Part shown: piece by piece, positions 1 to 7,065 of the stretch | Layout: every line of letters starts with the position of its first letter | How positions within the stretch are numbered: the first letter of the stretch is position 1 | DNA from: Bacilli bacterium | GTDB lineage: Bacteria; Bacillota_I; Bacilli_A; RF39; UBA660 | Direction of reading: 5' to 3' | Assembly: GCA_016297695.1 (NCBI GenBank) | Contig: JAEDGC010000031.1 | Location: 1-20,685, forward strand | Length of the DNA stretch: 20,685 bases | The notes under the pieces: model-generated | The model's input: the letters and a program-made list of their open reading frames with translations, nothing else | Told to the model about the DNA's origin: nothing | The model's database searches: none | Program-made: the position numbers and the translations under genes

Positions 1-299
1 GAATTAACTCTATATCCAACTGCAATAATCATATCAAGGTTATATATCTTTACAGGTTTTTTAGAATTATCAACGTCGGTTTTTCCGACGGTGTTATTTT
101 CATCAAGTTCACCACTATTTAATATATTATTAATATGTTCTGTTATTGTACTTCTTCCTACACCAAATAATTCTGCAATTAAATTTTGGGTAAGCCATAT
201 ATCATTATTGATTAACATTACACTAACCTTAACATCATTGTTTGAATCTCTATATATTAAAAAATCATGATTAGTTATTTGTAATGATTTTTCCTCCAT
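1..299 (-). CDS. RhuM family protein, N-terminal part (runs off the left edge)
   Basis: The first 99 codons of a gene read from 299 leftward; the rest lies outside the window. The ATG has a strong Shine-Dalgarno sequence (AAGGAGATG) just upstream. The protein shows the RhuM-family order: a short beta-rich N-terminus, the segment IWLTQNLIAELFGVGRSTI (a helix-turn-helix-like part), ITEHINNIL, GELDEN, and YNLDMIIAVGYRVNS, which is the family hallmark. RhuM proteins (Virulence_RhuM) are common on genomic islands and prophages. Their biochemical role is unsettled; they resemble phage antirepressor/KilA-N-type DNA-binding proteins. The insert between GELDEN and YNLDMII is of the VGKTDVDNSKKP type, unlike the RKFRIV type of the broken copy at 415..609. 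Family call is firm; function is open. Confidence 0.88.
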   Translation of the reverse strand, partial: MEEKSLQITNHDFLIYRDSNNDVKVSVMLINNDIWLTQNLIAELFGVGRSTITEHINNILNSGELDENNTVGKTDVDNSKKPVKIYNLDMIIAVGYRVN

Positions 300-369
300 T
301 GTCTTCATCTCCTTTTATAAGGTGGCACCTTGTAATCAAGCAGTTGTTATTAGTTTTATTTTCATCCAT
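271..369 (-). CDS. Possible 32-residue leader ORF overlapping the rhuM start
   Basis: A small reading frame starts at ATG 369, preceded by AAAGGGAT about 8 bases upstream. It ends at 271, inside the first codons of rhuM in another frame, so it could be a leader or a coupled small peptide. The sequence begins MDENKTNNNCLITRCHLIKG and matches no family I know. It may be only chance in AT-rich DNA; the support is the ribosome site and its overlap with the rhuM start. Confidence 0.2.
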   Translation of the reverse strand: MDENKTNNNCLITRCHLIKGDEDNGGKIITNN

Positions 370-414
370 TTAAATCAATCCCTTTGATATTTTTTATTTT
401 TTACTAAAGTATCA

Positions 415-609
415 CTAATTCATTTTTAATAACATATCTTCTAATTCTTTATTTCCTTCTTTTTGAACTATTCGAAATTTTCGAATAGTTGAATTTTCAA
501 TTAATTCACTATCATTTTTATGAAATCCATAATGAATCATCTTTGTATATTGCATCTACTATAATATTACCATCACTATTTTATATATAATTAAGTCATC
601 TCCCATCAT
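415..609 (-). pseudogene. RhuM family pseudogene (frameshift plus internal deletion)
   Basis: Reading leftward from ATG 609 (MMGDDLIIYK), the frame breaks at a run of A. One added A restores NSDGNIIVDAIYKDDSLW, the usual N-terminus of a RhuM protein. Directly after SLW, the HTH-like segment expected in this family is missing. The sequence resumes in another frame as KNDSELIENSTIRKFRIVQ followed by KEGNKE, which is the middle RhuM block. It then ends at TAG 415..417 after a non-family tail instead of the expected YNLD..SVGYRV. The part from 540 to 415 is still open as a 41-codon frame but is unlikely to be functional. This is a different RhuM subtype from the neighbour at 1..299, so a second old element rather than a recent duplicate. 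Confidence 0.7.
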
Positions 610-917
610 TGCTATTTTCCTTTCTTTACATATTTGATTATCCTAGGTCGATATTACCACTATTTTTTTAAGATTAATATTCGTCTTTTTCTCACATAAA
701 TATTTTATCACAAAAAAACAAATTATGACTCATAAAATGTAAGATTATCATCGTGTTCTATTCCAAATTATCTTATTTTTACTATTATTACATATGCATT
801 TCATTTAATTTTAATTGAATAGATATATTATTTTCATTTTTTCTGTTATTGTTTAATAAATATTGATTTTACTCTAGCCCCTTGTCATTATAAACCCTAA
901 AAATGTATAACAAAAAC
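610..917. other. Intergenic, no recognisable gene
   Basis: About 300 bases of AT-rich sequence with stops in all frames. I see no conserved coding remnant, RNA gene or repeat. It lies between the RhuM pseudogene and the terminator-like hairpin at 918..935 and could hold the promoter of the old RhuM gene, but no convincing -35/-10 pair stands out. Confidence 0.4.
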
Positions 918-935
918 AGCACTATTTTAAGTGCT
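918..935 (-). terminator. Hairpin terminator
   Basis: AGCACT and AGTGCT form a perfect 6-bp stem around a 6-base loop. On the minus strand it is followed by GTTTTTG, and on the plus strand by CA and eight Ts, so it could work either way. It is the first terminator-like structure below the metallopeptidase-like gene ending at 1118, about 180 bases away. Confidence 0.5.
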
Positions 936-1117
936 CATTTTTTTTCAAAAAATATATCATTTTAAATACAAAGTTGTAAGATGTAATTTTAAGGAAGCCC
1001 TTATTTTATAAGGTTTAATTCATTGTAATAGCATAAATCTTAACTAAGCAATTGATATTTGTTTTGTATTCATTCACTTACTTTTAACACTATAACTTAT
1101 ATAATTTTAATTCCTTG

Positions 1118-1969
1118 TTATTTCCTAAATTTAGATAAATACTCTAAATCTTGTTTTTCTAATTGAGGAGCTTTAAAATCTATAAAGGATGATTTAATCC
1201 TCATTTTGTTTTTCTCATAAAAATCAATAATTAAATTATGTTGTTTAGTATATGTATCAAATAATATTTCATTCATTATATTATCTTCTAATATATTATC
1301 TCTACATTTTTGTTTAAAAATATTATAAATTTCTAAAGATATTATATCATTTAGAATCTCATTGTAATAGTTTTTTTCTTCACTTTCATAATCTACTCCA
1401 CATTTAACTGTTATTTCACCATTTTTAGTAACAATTTCAGAACTTATAGCATGATTTATTTCATGAAATAAACTTTTATCATCAACACTGAAAATAGGTA
1501 AAGCAATGATTCTTTTAAGTTCATTATTAATAGGAAGATTAATTTCATATGGACATTCATTTTTTTCTCTTAATGCAATAGCAATAGAATACTTTAATAA
1601 TTCTTTATCTGATAAAAGACTTTCATCTGAAGAACCAACTATTTTATTTATACCTAATTTATAAAAATTATCAAGTTTTATTTCCTGTTTATAAAAATTA
1701 TTTTTTATTAAATGAAGTATATAAGGAATAGAAAACATTATATTTTTAAACTTATCATTATATCCTTGTTTTAAGCTATCAACAATATAAAATATTGTAA
1801 TATCATTAATATAATACAAAAAACTAATATCATTAAATCTAGTAGTTATTATATCTCGATAACATTCTCCATAAAACTTTACAAAAGATTCTAAAATTAG
1901 GTCTTTATAAGTTGTTATTCTATCAGTAATTTTTATAACACATTCTTTTTTTATTTTGTCAACTTCCAT
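1118..1969 (-). CDS. Putative HExxH zinc metallopeptidase, unknown family
   Basis: A 283-residue protein without signal peptide or clear membrane segment. I do not recognise the family. Residues 169-173 read HEINH, the zinc-binding HExxH motif, in a helix (SLFHEINHAIS). About 30 residues later comes NEILND (203-208), whose Glu204 is well placed as third ligand, as in the NEAISD element of thermolysin-type gluzincins. That makes a zinc peptidase plausible but not proven; the rest (N-terminal helices, Leu/Ile/Lys-rich) gives no substrate clue. The start is set by GAAGGAAA upstream of ATG 1969. The start codon sits at the very end of the BRO pseudogene, so this gene may now depend on remnants of that gene's leader. 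Next gene downstream is the RhuM remnant. Confidence 0.6.
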   Translation of the reverse strand: MEVDKIKKECVIKITDRITTYKDLILESFVKFYGECYRDIITTRFNDISFLYYINDITIFYIVDSLKQGYNDKFKNIMFSIPYILHLIKNNFYKQEIKLDNFYKLGINKIVGSSDESLLSDKELLKYSIAIALREKNECPYEINLPINNELKRIIALPIFSVDDKSLFHEINHAISSEIVTKNGEITVKCGVDYESEEKNYYNEILNDIISLEIYNIFKQKCRDNILEDNIMNEILFDTYTKQHNLIIDFYEKNKMRIKSSFIDFKAPQLEKQDLEYLSKFRK

Positions 1970-2448
1970 ATTGATTTCCTTCTTTCCAAAAATCTGTAAG
2001 CTTAAATCTATCCACTATCCCTTTAAGTCTTGCTTTTATCCACTCAACTATATATCCATTATTTCTATAACTGCGGGTTCCAGATTAAAAACTTCGTTTA
2101 TTCTTCGCTTCCTAAATTAGCAAGCCATTATTTAAATAATTCTGCTTTAGGACTTAGTACTGATTCAATTAGTCTTAATATTCCTTTGATATCCAATACG
2201 TCTGTTTACGATATTTTCCATCTTTAGATTTTAATTTCAACTTTCGATATTTTGTCAATACTTTACTTTTTTCTTATCTGACATTTTTGTTTTTATATAT
2301 CCCAATAATCATTAGAATTTTTACTATCAGTTAATGCATTAATCACATCACCAACGATAAAATAATATTCTTCTTCATCATTATACCAAATACTTCTGAT
2401 TTCATTTCCTTCAAATAAATTTGAAATTGTTTCTAATTTGTTGTTCAT
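1970..2448 (-). pseudogene. BRO-family phage antirepressor pseudogene
   Basis: The gene opens well: GAGGAGTG then ATG 2448, and the Bro-N sequence GNEIRSIWYNDEEEYYFIVG, then DVINALTDSKNSNDYW. It then hits TAA (2293..2295) where the family continues. Later family blocks survive in changing frames: LKLKSKDGKYRK, then VLDIKGILRLIESVLSPKAE, FK-stop-WLANLGSEE (a Gln codon turned into TAA), NEVFNLEPAVIEIMD, and finally GYIVEWIKARLKGIVDRFKL followed by TDFWKEGNQYG. All the expected blocks are present in order on the minus strand, with several frameshifts and at least two stops, so the gene is dead. Only a 51-residue N-terminal fragment could be made. BRO/antirepressor proteins come from phages and mobile elements. 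Confidence 0.85.
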
Positions 2449-2840
2449 AATTCACTCCTCTTTCATAAAAATTGGTAGAGATTAACCGTAGTAATCACCT
2501 TTCATTAACTACCCAAAATACCTATATTTTTATAAAAATCAATACTTTTTAATGTTTTTTCGTTTTTGAGACTAAAGAATCTCAATAAACCTTTTATAAA
2601 ACGGGCTTTTTCAAATGTTATTATTAAATCGTAATCAAATCTCAATGTTATATCACATATGACATATTTATGTTTCATAACATTACGTTAGTAAACGAAT
2701 GTAAAATATCATATGTTCAATAATAAATTCGACTTTTTATTAAATTAATATTTTTTTTAAAAGATATTTACTTCCAAAATCTTCTAAATTAGTTAAAACC
2801 ACATATATATCTACACCTATTCTCGTATTTAATACTATAC
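2449..2840. other. Intergenic with one doubtful small ORF
   Basis: The only structure I see is a minus-strand frame from ATG 2678 to TAA 2505 (57 residues, starting MKHKYVICDITLRFDYDLII and ending IDFYKNIGILGS). It has no good ribosome site and matches no family I can name. Its amphipathic, non-random look suggests a remnant of a longer gene. Bases 2679..2840, just below the phosphoesterase, show no gene and no clear terminator. Confidence 0.35.
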
Positions 2841-3662
2841 CTATTCAAACATATAATTTAAATGTTTTTCTTCAACATTTATTTTTTTATCTTTTAGAGA
2901 CACAATATAATATACTGCATCTGGAATACCATTATTATTAATATTTTCTGTAAGAGAACCAATAATATAATAATCTAAATTATCTTCACTTATTTTTTTA
3001 GTCCAATGTTGATGTCCAGAAAAAACTGCTAAAACATTATTCTTTTTTATTATTCCTTTTATTTCTTTTCTATTTTTTAATAATGCATTTTCATTATCAT
3101 TTGCAAACCACCAATTTCCATTCATATCATCTTCTGCAATACCATAATGGCAAAATATAAGTGTAGGTAGTTTCGTGTGATTCAAATCATCTTCCAGCCA
3201 TTTAATATCCTTTTCTGAAATTTTATTTGTTCTATTAATACCTCCATCATTATTTTCTAAATTATTATTTATGCTAAGTCCTAAAAATACTAAATGGTAA
3301 TTGTTTACATCTATTGATAATGTTAAATTATCATAATTTAATATTTTTAATAAATCAGTTTCATTATTTAAAGATCTTAAATCATGATTACCAACAACAG
3401 AATATATAGGGCATTTTATTTCCTTTAATTTTTTATATGCATAATTGAAATTTATAATATCCTGATTATATTCTTCTGTGTCTTCAATTAAATCTCCTAA
3501 GTTTACACATATATCCGGTTTTATATTTTGATTGATTTCGTCAATTAATCTTTGTAAAACAGGTATAGCTAAGTTTGTTAGTTTACGATTAGTTTTTTCC
3601 TTATGATTATCATCTAAATAATGCAAATCTGAAAAAACAACAATTTTTATTTCATTCTTCAT
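2841..3662 (-). CDS. Calcineurin-like metallophosphoesterase
   Basis: A 273-residue cytosolic phosphoesterase with the complete binuclear metal site. Asp12/His14 are in FSDLHYL, Asp57 in NLGDLIED, Asn92/His93 in VVGNHDL, His172 in IFCHYG, and His217/His219 in FSGHQHW. Order and spacing fit the Icc/CpdA-like branch of the metallophosphoesterase superfamily, whose members cleave phosphodiesters or phosphomonoesters. The actual substrate cannot be told. The start is supported by AAAAGGAG upstream of ATG 3662. It stands alone, flanked by pseudogenes and gene-poor DNA, and appears intact, so it is probably under selection. Confidence 0.88.
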   Translation of the reverse strand: MKNEIKIVVFSDLHYLDDNHKEKTNRKLTNLAIPVLQRLIDEINQNIKPDICVNLGDLIEDTEEYNQDIINFNYAYKKLKEIKCPIYSVVGNHDLRSLNNETDLLKILNYDNLTLSIDVNNYHLVFLGLSINNNLENNDGGINRTNKISEKDIKWLEDDLNHTKLPTLIFCHYGIAEDDMNGNWWFANDNENALLKNRKEIKGIIKKNNVLAVFSGHQHWTKKISEDNLDYYIIGSLTENINNNGIPDAVYYIVSLKDKKINVEEKHLNYMFE

Positions 3663-3742
3663 ATCTATTTGCTCCTTTTAATTATTAATACATTTCACAT
3701 AATTAAAGTTTTCCATAAGTCGTATGTTATAGTTTTGTTTTA

Positions 3743-3992
3743 TTACTTTCTCTTATTTGCTGATGATACTATAAAAGATTCAACTAAATCATTCGTATTT
3801 TCACCCGATGAAATTCTTTCTTTTAATTCTTTAATAAATAACATATTCTTTAAATTATCTTTATCATTTAAGCTTGGGACATATCCTAAATCTGAAACTT
3901 TCAAGATAGCTTCATAAATAATGTCATATATTCGATTCTACATTGGAATCTTCTTCCCAAATACAACCAATGTTTAATCTTATTTCTTCCAT
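3743..3992 (-). pseudogene. Small unknown gene broken by one frameshift
   Basis: ATG 3992 has a good ribosome site (GTGAGGTGA). It reads MEEIRLNIGCIWEEDSNVES and then stops at TGA. In the neighbouring frame the sequence goes on without a break: IYDIIYEAILKVSDLGYVPS, then LNDKDNLKNMLFIKELKERI and further to TAA at 3743. Joined, this would be an acidic helical protein of roughly 80 residues. One base change near 3920-3930 explains the break. I do not recognise the family. A sequencing error cannot be excluded, since only one shift is needed. Confidence 0.55.
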
Positions 3993-4164
3993 TTTATTTA
4001 TTCACCTCACTACTATATAAAACTAAATGAAGTTTTTACTTATTAATTTCGATATTTATATACTTATCATCATTTATTTCCATCTGTTAAACAAATATCT
4101 TTATTCCATCAATTATAAATCCTATTTTGATTTAAGTTTTATTTTCGTTATTAATTGTTTTCTC

Positions 4165-4866
4165 TTACTTTCTTTTCTTATTAACACTACAGATTTCAAT
4201 AAATTTTTTTAAAATATTATTCATATTTTCATCTATTTTATACAAACTTTCTGGGTGAAATCTTACTCCCATATAAAAATCTTTATTGTCTGCTTCTACT
4301 ACTTCTTTATAATTATCTTCACAAACTGCTACAACATTTAATTTAGGATGTTTTTCAACAGCATTTTTATGTCTAGAATTTACAGTTATATATTCTTTAC
4401 TTATTATTGAATAAAACTTTGAATCAAAAGACTTTATTTTAACATCATGTACATATTCTTCATTCGGTTTAAAATGATTTTCAGGATTTTGTATATTAAA
4501 TGTTGTTCCACCTAGCCCTCTTACTATATTATTTTGACCAGCGCAAATTCCTAAACAAGGTATATTATTATCAAAACAATATTTGGCAATAAATGGTTCA
4601 AGTACCTCACTTTCAGATCCGCCTTGTAATATAATTCCATCACATAAATTTATTTGTTCTATTATATTTTCTTTATCTAGTTTATTTTCATCATCTTTCC
4701 ATTTATCATTTGTATATAAAATTTCTTCATTTGGAGATAGTATACCAATGGCAATTGCTCCATTGTCAAATATTGCTTGTTTCATTTCATCTCTAATTAA
4801 AGAATTTGTTCTTATATTATTTGTTTTTTTATGTTTTGCAACAATTCCTATAATAACTTTATTCAT
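4165..4866 (-). CDS. Gamma-glutamyl-gamma-aminobutyrate hydrolase family protein (peptidase C26)
   Basis: A 233-residue class I glutamine-amidotransferase-like hydrolase. Residues 79-83 (ILQGG) form the oxyanion strand. Cys108 in CLGICAGQNNIVRGLGG is the nucleophile. VNSRHKNAV (162-170) corresponds to the family's VNS.HHQAV segment, and His204/Glu206 in RFHPES complete the triad. Family members such as PuuD hydrolyse gamma-glutamyl bonds, for instance in polyamine breakdown; the substrate here is unknown. The usual GICRGMQ is GICAGQN in this protein, which suggests a divergent subgroup. ATG 4866 is preceded by AAAGGAG. It seems to be a single gene, well separated from the MerR gene upstream. 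The 3' end runs into gene-free DNA with no clear hairpin. Confidence 0.85.
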   Translation of the reverse strand: MNKVIIGIVAKHKKTNNIRTNSLIRDEMKQAIFDNGAIAIGILSPNEEILYTNDKWKDDENKLDKENIIEQINLCDGIILQGGSESEVLEPFIAKYCFDNNIPCLGICAGQNNIVRGLGGTTFNIQNPENHFKPNEEYVHDVKIKSFDSKFYSIISKEYITVNSRHKNAVEKHPKLNVVAVCEDNYKEVVEADNKDFYMGVRFHPESLYKIDENMNNILKKFIEICSVNKKRK

Positions 4867-5024
4867 GAATCATCGCTCCTTTAATTTCTAATTTATTGTT
4901 TTATTTCATCACCACATAAAGTCAAGTAAACATATTAATTCTACCTTCACAGTATTTTATTTAATAAATTATTGTTATTCATATCCATACTCCTTATATC
5001 AATTGTATCATTATTTTAAAAAAA

Positions 5025-5049
5025 AGATAGATTTTTCTATAATCTATCT
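5025..5049 (-). terminator. Terminator of the MerR gene
   Basis: A perfect 9-bp stem (AGATAGATT / AATCTATCT) with a 7-base loop lies 18 bases below the MerR stop codon. On the minus strand it is followed directly by a run of Ts, the normal layout of an intrinsic terminator. Confidence 0.85.
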
Positions 5050-5066
5050 AAAATTTAACTTATATA

Positions 5067-5870
5067 TTATTTTATTGGTACTTGTATTTCCGTTAACCAA
5101 TCTTCAATATTTTCTTTATTCCAAATTCCATCTATATAACATTCTCTTGGAAAATCAATTATTTCTAATTTATTATCTTCAATATATTTCATAATTTTTC
5201 CATAAGATACACCTAGTTCTTCATAAGATCCTTTATGATAAATACAAATACATTTTGTTTCTGGTATATTCATAAATTTTATAGATTCATTTTCCTTAAA
5301 TGGTTCTTTTTCTTTTTTTACAGCTTGAGAATATCTTATTTTTATATTTTTTTCTTTATATTCGCCATCTAAATAATTAACAAAGCAATAATCTGGTTCA
5401 ACGCATTTAATATTAGGATTTAAATTTAGGCACTCCGTTCCTGAATTTTGAATAAATTCAGATGCCTCGCTGTAATCGTTTAATACTCCTTCCTTATAAT
5501 AAACATAGTACTCAGGTATAATTTTTTCAAATATTTCTTCTTTCATTTCTTTCTCCTCCAATAAATAATTAATTTTGGATAGCTGATAATTATATTCATT
5601 AATAGTATTAGTTATTTCTTGTTTCTTGTTTTCTAAAATTTTATCTAAAGATTCATTATTTTTTATAATTCTTTTGATTTCATCTATTGATAAACCTATT
5701 TGTTTTAAAGATACTATCCTTGAAATTTCTAGTAATTGATTACTTTCATAGTACCTGTAATTATTAGATTCATCTACATACGAAGGCTTAATTAAACATT
5801 CTTTTTCATAATATCTTAATGCTTTTATAGTAACTTTAGACATTTTAGAAAAATCACCTATTCTAAACAT
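5067..5870 (-). CDS. MerR family regulator with GyrI-like effector-binding domain
   Basis: A 267-residue transcription activator. Residues 1-70 are the MerR winged helix: FRIGDFSKMSKVTIKALRYY, then LIKPSYVDESNNYRYYESNQL and the signature IGLSIDEIKRII. A coiled-coil dimer helix follows (about 75-115, to YLLEEKEMKEE). The C-terminal half (about 120-267) has the GyrI/Rob-type ligand-binding pattern ending in EDWLTEIQVPIK. Such proteins (BltR-, BmrR-like) bind hydrophobic drugs or metabolites and switch on efflux or detoxification genes. The frame is open back to 5939, but ATG 5870 follows a perfect AGGAGG, and the upstream DNA is its promoter, so I use 5870. No efflux pump is next to it, so its target may be elsewhere or only itself. 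Confidence 0.9.
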   Translation of the reverse strand: MFRIGDFSKMSKVTIKALRYYEKECLIKPSYVDESNNYRYYESNQLLEISRIVSLKQIGLSIDEIKRIIKNNESLDKILENKKQEITNTINEYNYQLSKINYLLEEKEMKEEIFEKIIPEYYVYYKEGVLNDYSEASEFIQNSGTECLNLNPNIKCVEPDYCFVNYLDGEYKEKNIKIRYSQAVKKEKEPFKENESIKFMNIPETKCICIYHKGSYEELGVSYGKIMKYIEDNKLEIIDFPRECYIDGIWNKENIEDWLTEIQVPIK

Positions 5871-5889
5871 ATTATTGCCTCCTAAATTA

Positions 5890-5920
5890 TTTATACAATA
5901 TCCCCTTAGAGGAGAGTCAA
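5890..5920 (-). promoter_or_regulatory. MerR-type promoter with 19-bp spacer and operator dyad
   Basis: On the minus strand TTGACT (5920..5915) and TATAAA (5895..5890) are separated by exactly 19 bp. The spacer carries an imperfect dyad, TCTCCTCTAAGGGGA. Over-long spacers holding a dyad are the known signature of MerR-activated promoters, where the regulator twists the DNA to align -35 and -10. It drives the regulator itself, so autoregulation is likely. The predicted transcript start falls at or next to the AGGAGG ribosome site, giving almost no leader. Confidence 0.75.
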
Positions 5921-6022
5921 CATAAAAATATTGTATCATAAATTTTTTTTAATTTACTTTAAAAAATATAGATATTATATAAAAAAAGTGATAATATATC
6001 ATGAAAAAAGTGAGGAATAAAT

Positions 6023-7042
6023 ATGAGTTATGTTTATAGAGCATTAAATGAATATGATTTAAAACTAGATCCAGCTACAAATGGAATATCTAATATGAAA
6101 AATATATATGAATTGTTAAATATTATTGATAATGCATTTTTTTATAGTCGCCAATACGAATTAAATATTCCTTATAAAGAATATAAGGAAAAATTTAAAA
6201 AAGCATTTCAAAATAATGATTTAATACATCTTCTAAATACTGAAGTTTTTTATGATATATTGCAAGAGCAAAATAGATTAGAAAAAATAATAAATAATAT
6301 TAGATATAGCAATGATAGTGCAATAATAGCAAAAAATTTAAATTTGTTATTTGAAATAACTTCTACAGTCAATGCGCATTTTACGAAAAAAAATTCTACT
6401 TATACTAAATGGATATCCACAACAAGAAGTCTTGAATGTATAGGTAAGTATTATTTAAATCAAGATATTCATAAAGTTGCAATAATTAAAAGAAAAAATG
6501 GAATTATGTATGATGAATTTAAAAATTTATCTTTAGATTACAGTTCTAAAGAAAACATTTTAAATGAAGGCTTAGCTATTAATAAAAAAGCTAATAAATT
6601 TGGTATGAGCGATTATCGTTTAACTGATATAAATAGTATGCCCATAAATTTTGCTGTAAAAGAGCAACAAATTCCTTTTTATAATTACATATCACCAGAA
6701 AGTATTATTAAAATTTGTGGTCCATTAGAAGTTGACTTATTACTAAATAATTCATTAAGTGATAAAGCTCTTACTATTTCATCATCAACTTATAATTGTT
6801 TATTGCATTCATTTATTAATACAATTTCACAAAAGTTAACTTATACAGAATTATTTTTATTGAATGAACATTATAAAAATGAAAAATCACTTTCATCATT
6901 AGCCGATGAAAAAATTGATTATAATAATTTATTAAATGCCAAATATAGCTTAATCCAAAAAATCATGCACAGTTTTTTAATATCAAATTTATATAATACT
7001 GACTTTTATAAACCAGTTAAAATCTTAGAAAAAAGAAAATAA
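6023..7042 (+). CDS. Unknown protein with ADP-ribosyltransferase-like motifs
   Basis: A 339-residue protein, the only clear plus-strand gene here, with no signal peptide or membrane segment. I cannot place it firmly. Three features recall the cholera-toxin/R-S-E type ADP-ribosyltransferase fold, in the right order: YR at 5-6 (VYRAL), KWISTTRS at 129-136 (like the YVSTS strand) followed by a helix and the strand KVAIIK (151-156), and KEQQIPFYNYISPES at 213-227, which lines up with the catalytic ExE turn. In the last motif the second Glu is Gln216 (EQQ for ExE), so catalysis would be altered or lost. The rest (160-210, 230-339) is Lys/Asn-rich and helical. GTGAGGA gives the ribosome site; a weak extended -10 (TGATAATAT) lies at 5989-5997. 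The call is tentative. Confidence 0.4.
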   Translation: MSYVYRALNEYDLKLDPATNGISNMKNIYELLNIIDNAFFYSRQYELNIPYKEYKEKFKKAFQNNDLIHLLNTEVFYDILQEQNRLEKIINNIRYSNDSAIIAKNLNLLFEITSTVNAHFTKKNSTYTKWISTTRSLECIGKYYLNQDIHKVAIIKRKNGIMYDEFKNLSLDYSSKENILNEGLAINKKANKFGMSDYRLTDINSMPINFAVKEQQIPFYNYISPESIIKICGPLEVDLLLNNSLSDKALTISSSTYNCLLHSFINTISQKLTYTELFLLNEHYKNEKSLSSLADEKIDYNNLLNAKYSLIQKIMHSFLISNLYNTDFYKPVKILEKRK

Positions 7043-7065
7043 GCAAATTTCTTATTTTCTTTTTT
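7029..7065. terminator. Shared bidirectional terminator containing both stop codons
   Basis: AGAAAATAAG (7034..7043) and CTTATTTTCT (7051..7060) pair perfectly around a 7-base loop, extended by five A-T pairs to about 15 bp. T runs follow on both strands. It lies between convergent genes, and each arm contains one gene's stop codon (TAA 7040..7042 on plus, TTA 7052..7054 for minus). As a result both proteins end in Lys-Arg-Lys. Confidence 0.85.

Noticed and set aside
74..90. GC-rich hairpin CGTCGG-TTTTT-CCGACG, terminator-like
   Set aside because: It lies inside the intact rhuM coding sequence (VGKTDV) and has no T tract on the minus strand.
466..490. Perfect palindrome with 12-base arms (AACTATTCGAAA / TTTCGAATAGTT), looking like an operator
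   Set aside because: It encodes the conserved RhuM residues TIRKFRIV of the pseudogene, whose codons happen to be symmetric; no promoter is beside it.
999..1013. Small hairpin CCTTAT-TTT-ATAAGG
   Set aside because: No T tract follows on either strand and the stem is mostly A-T; too weak to call a terminator.
2030..2227. Plus-strand open frame of 65 codons
   Set aside because: It is the antisense of the BRO pseudogene and has no ribosome site or family match.
2705..2840. Open stretch below the phosphoesterase reading RIGVDIYVVLTNLEDFGSKY
   Set aside because: No start codon with a ribosome site and no recognisable family; short enough to be chance.
3669..4212. Plus-strand open frames of 82 and 61 codons
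   Set aside because: The first is antisense to the broken small gene at 3743..3992; the second is Ile/Leu/Phe/Tyr-rich translation of AT-rich intergenic DNA and overlaps the end of the C26 gene.
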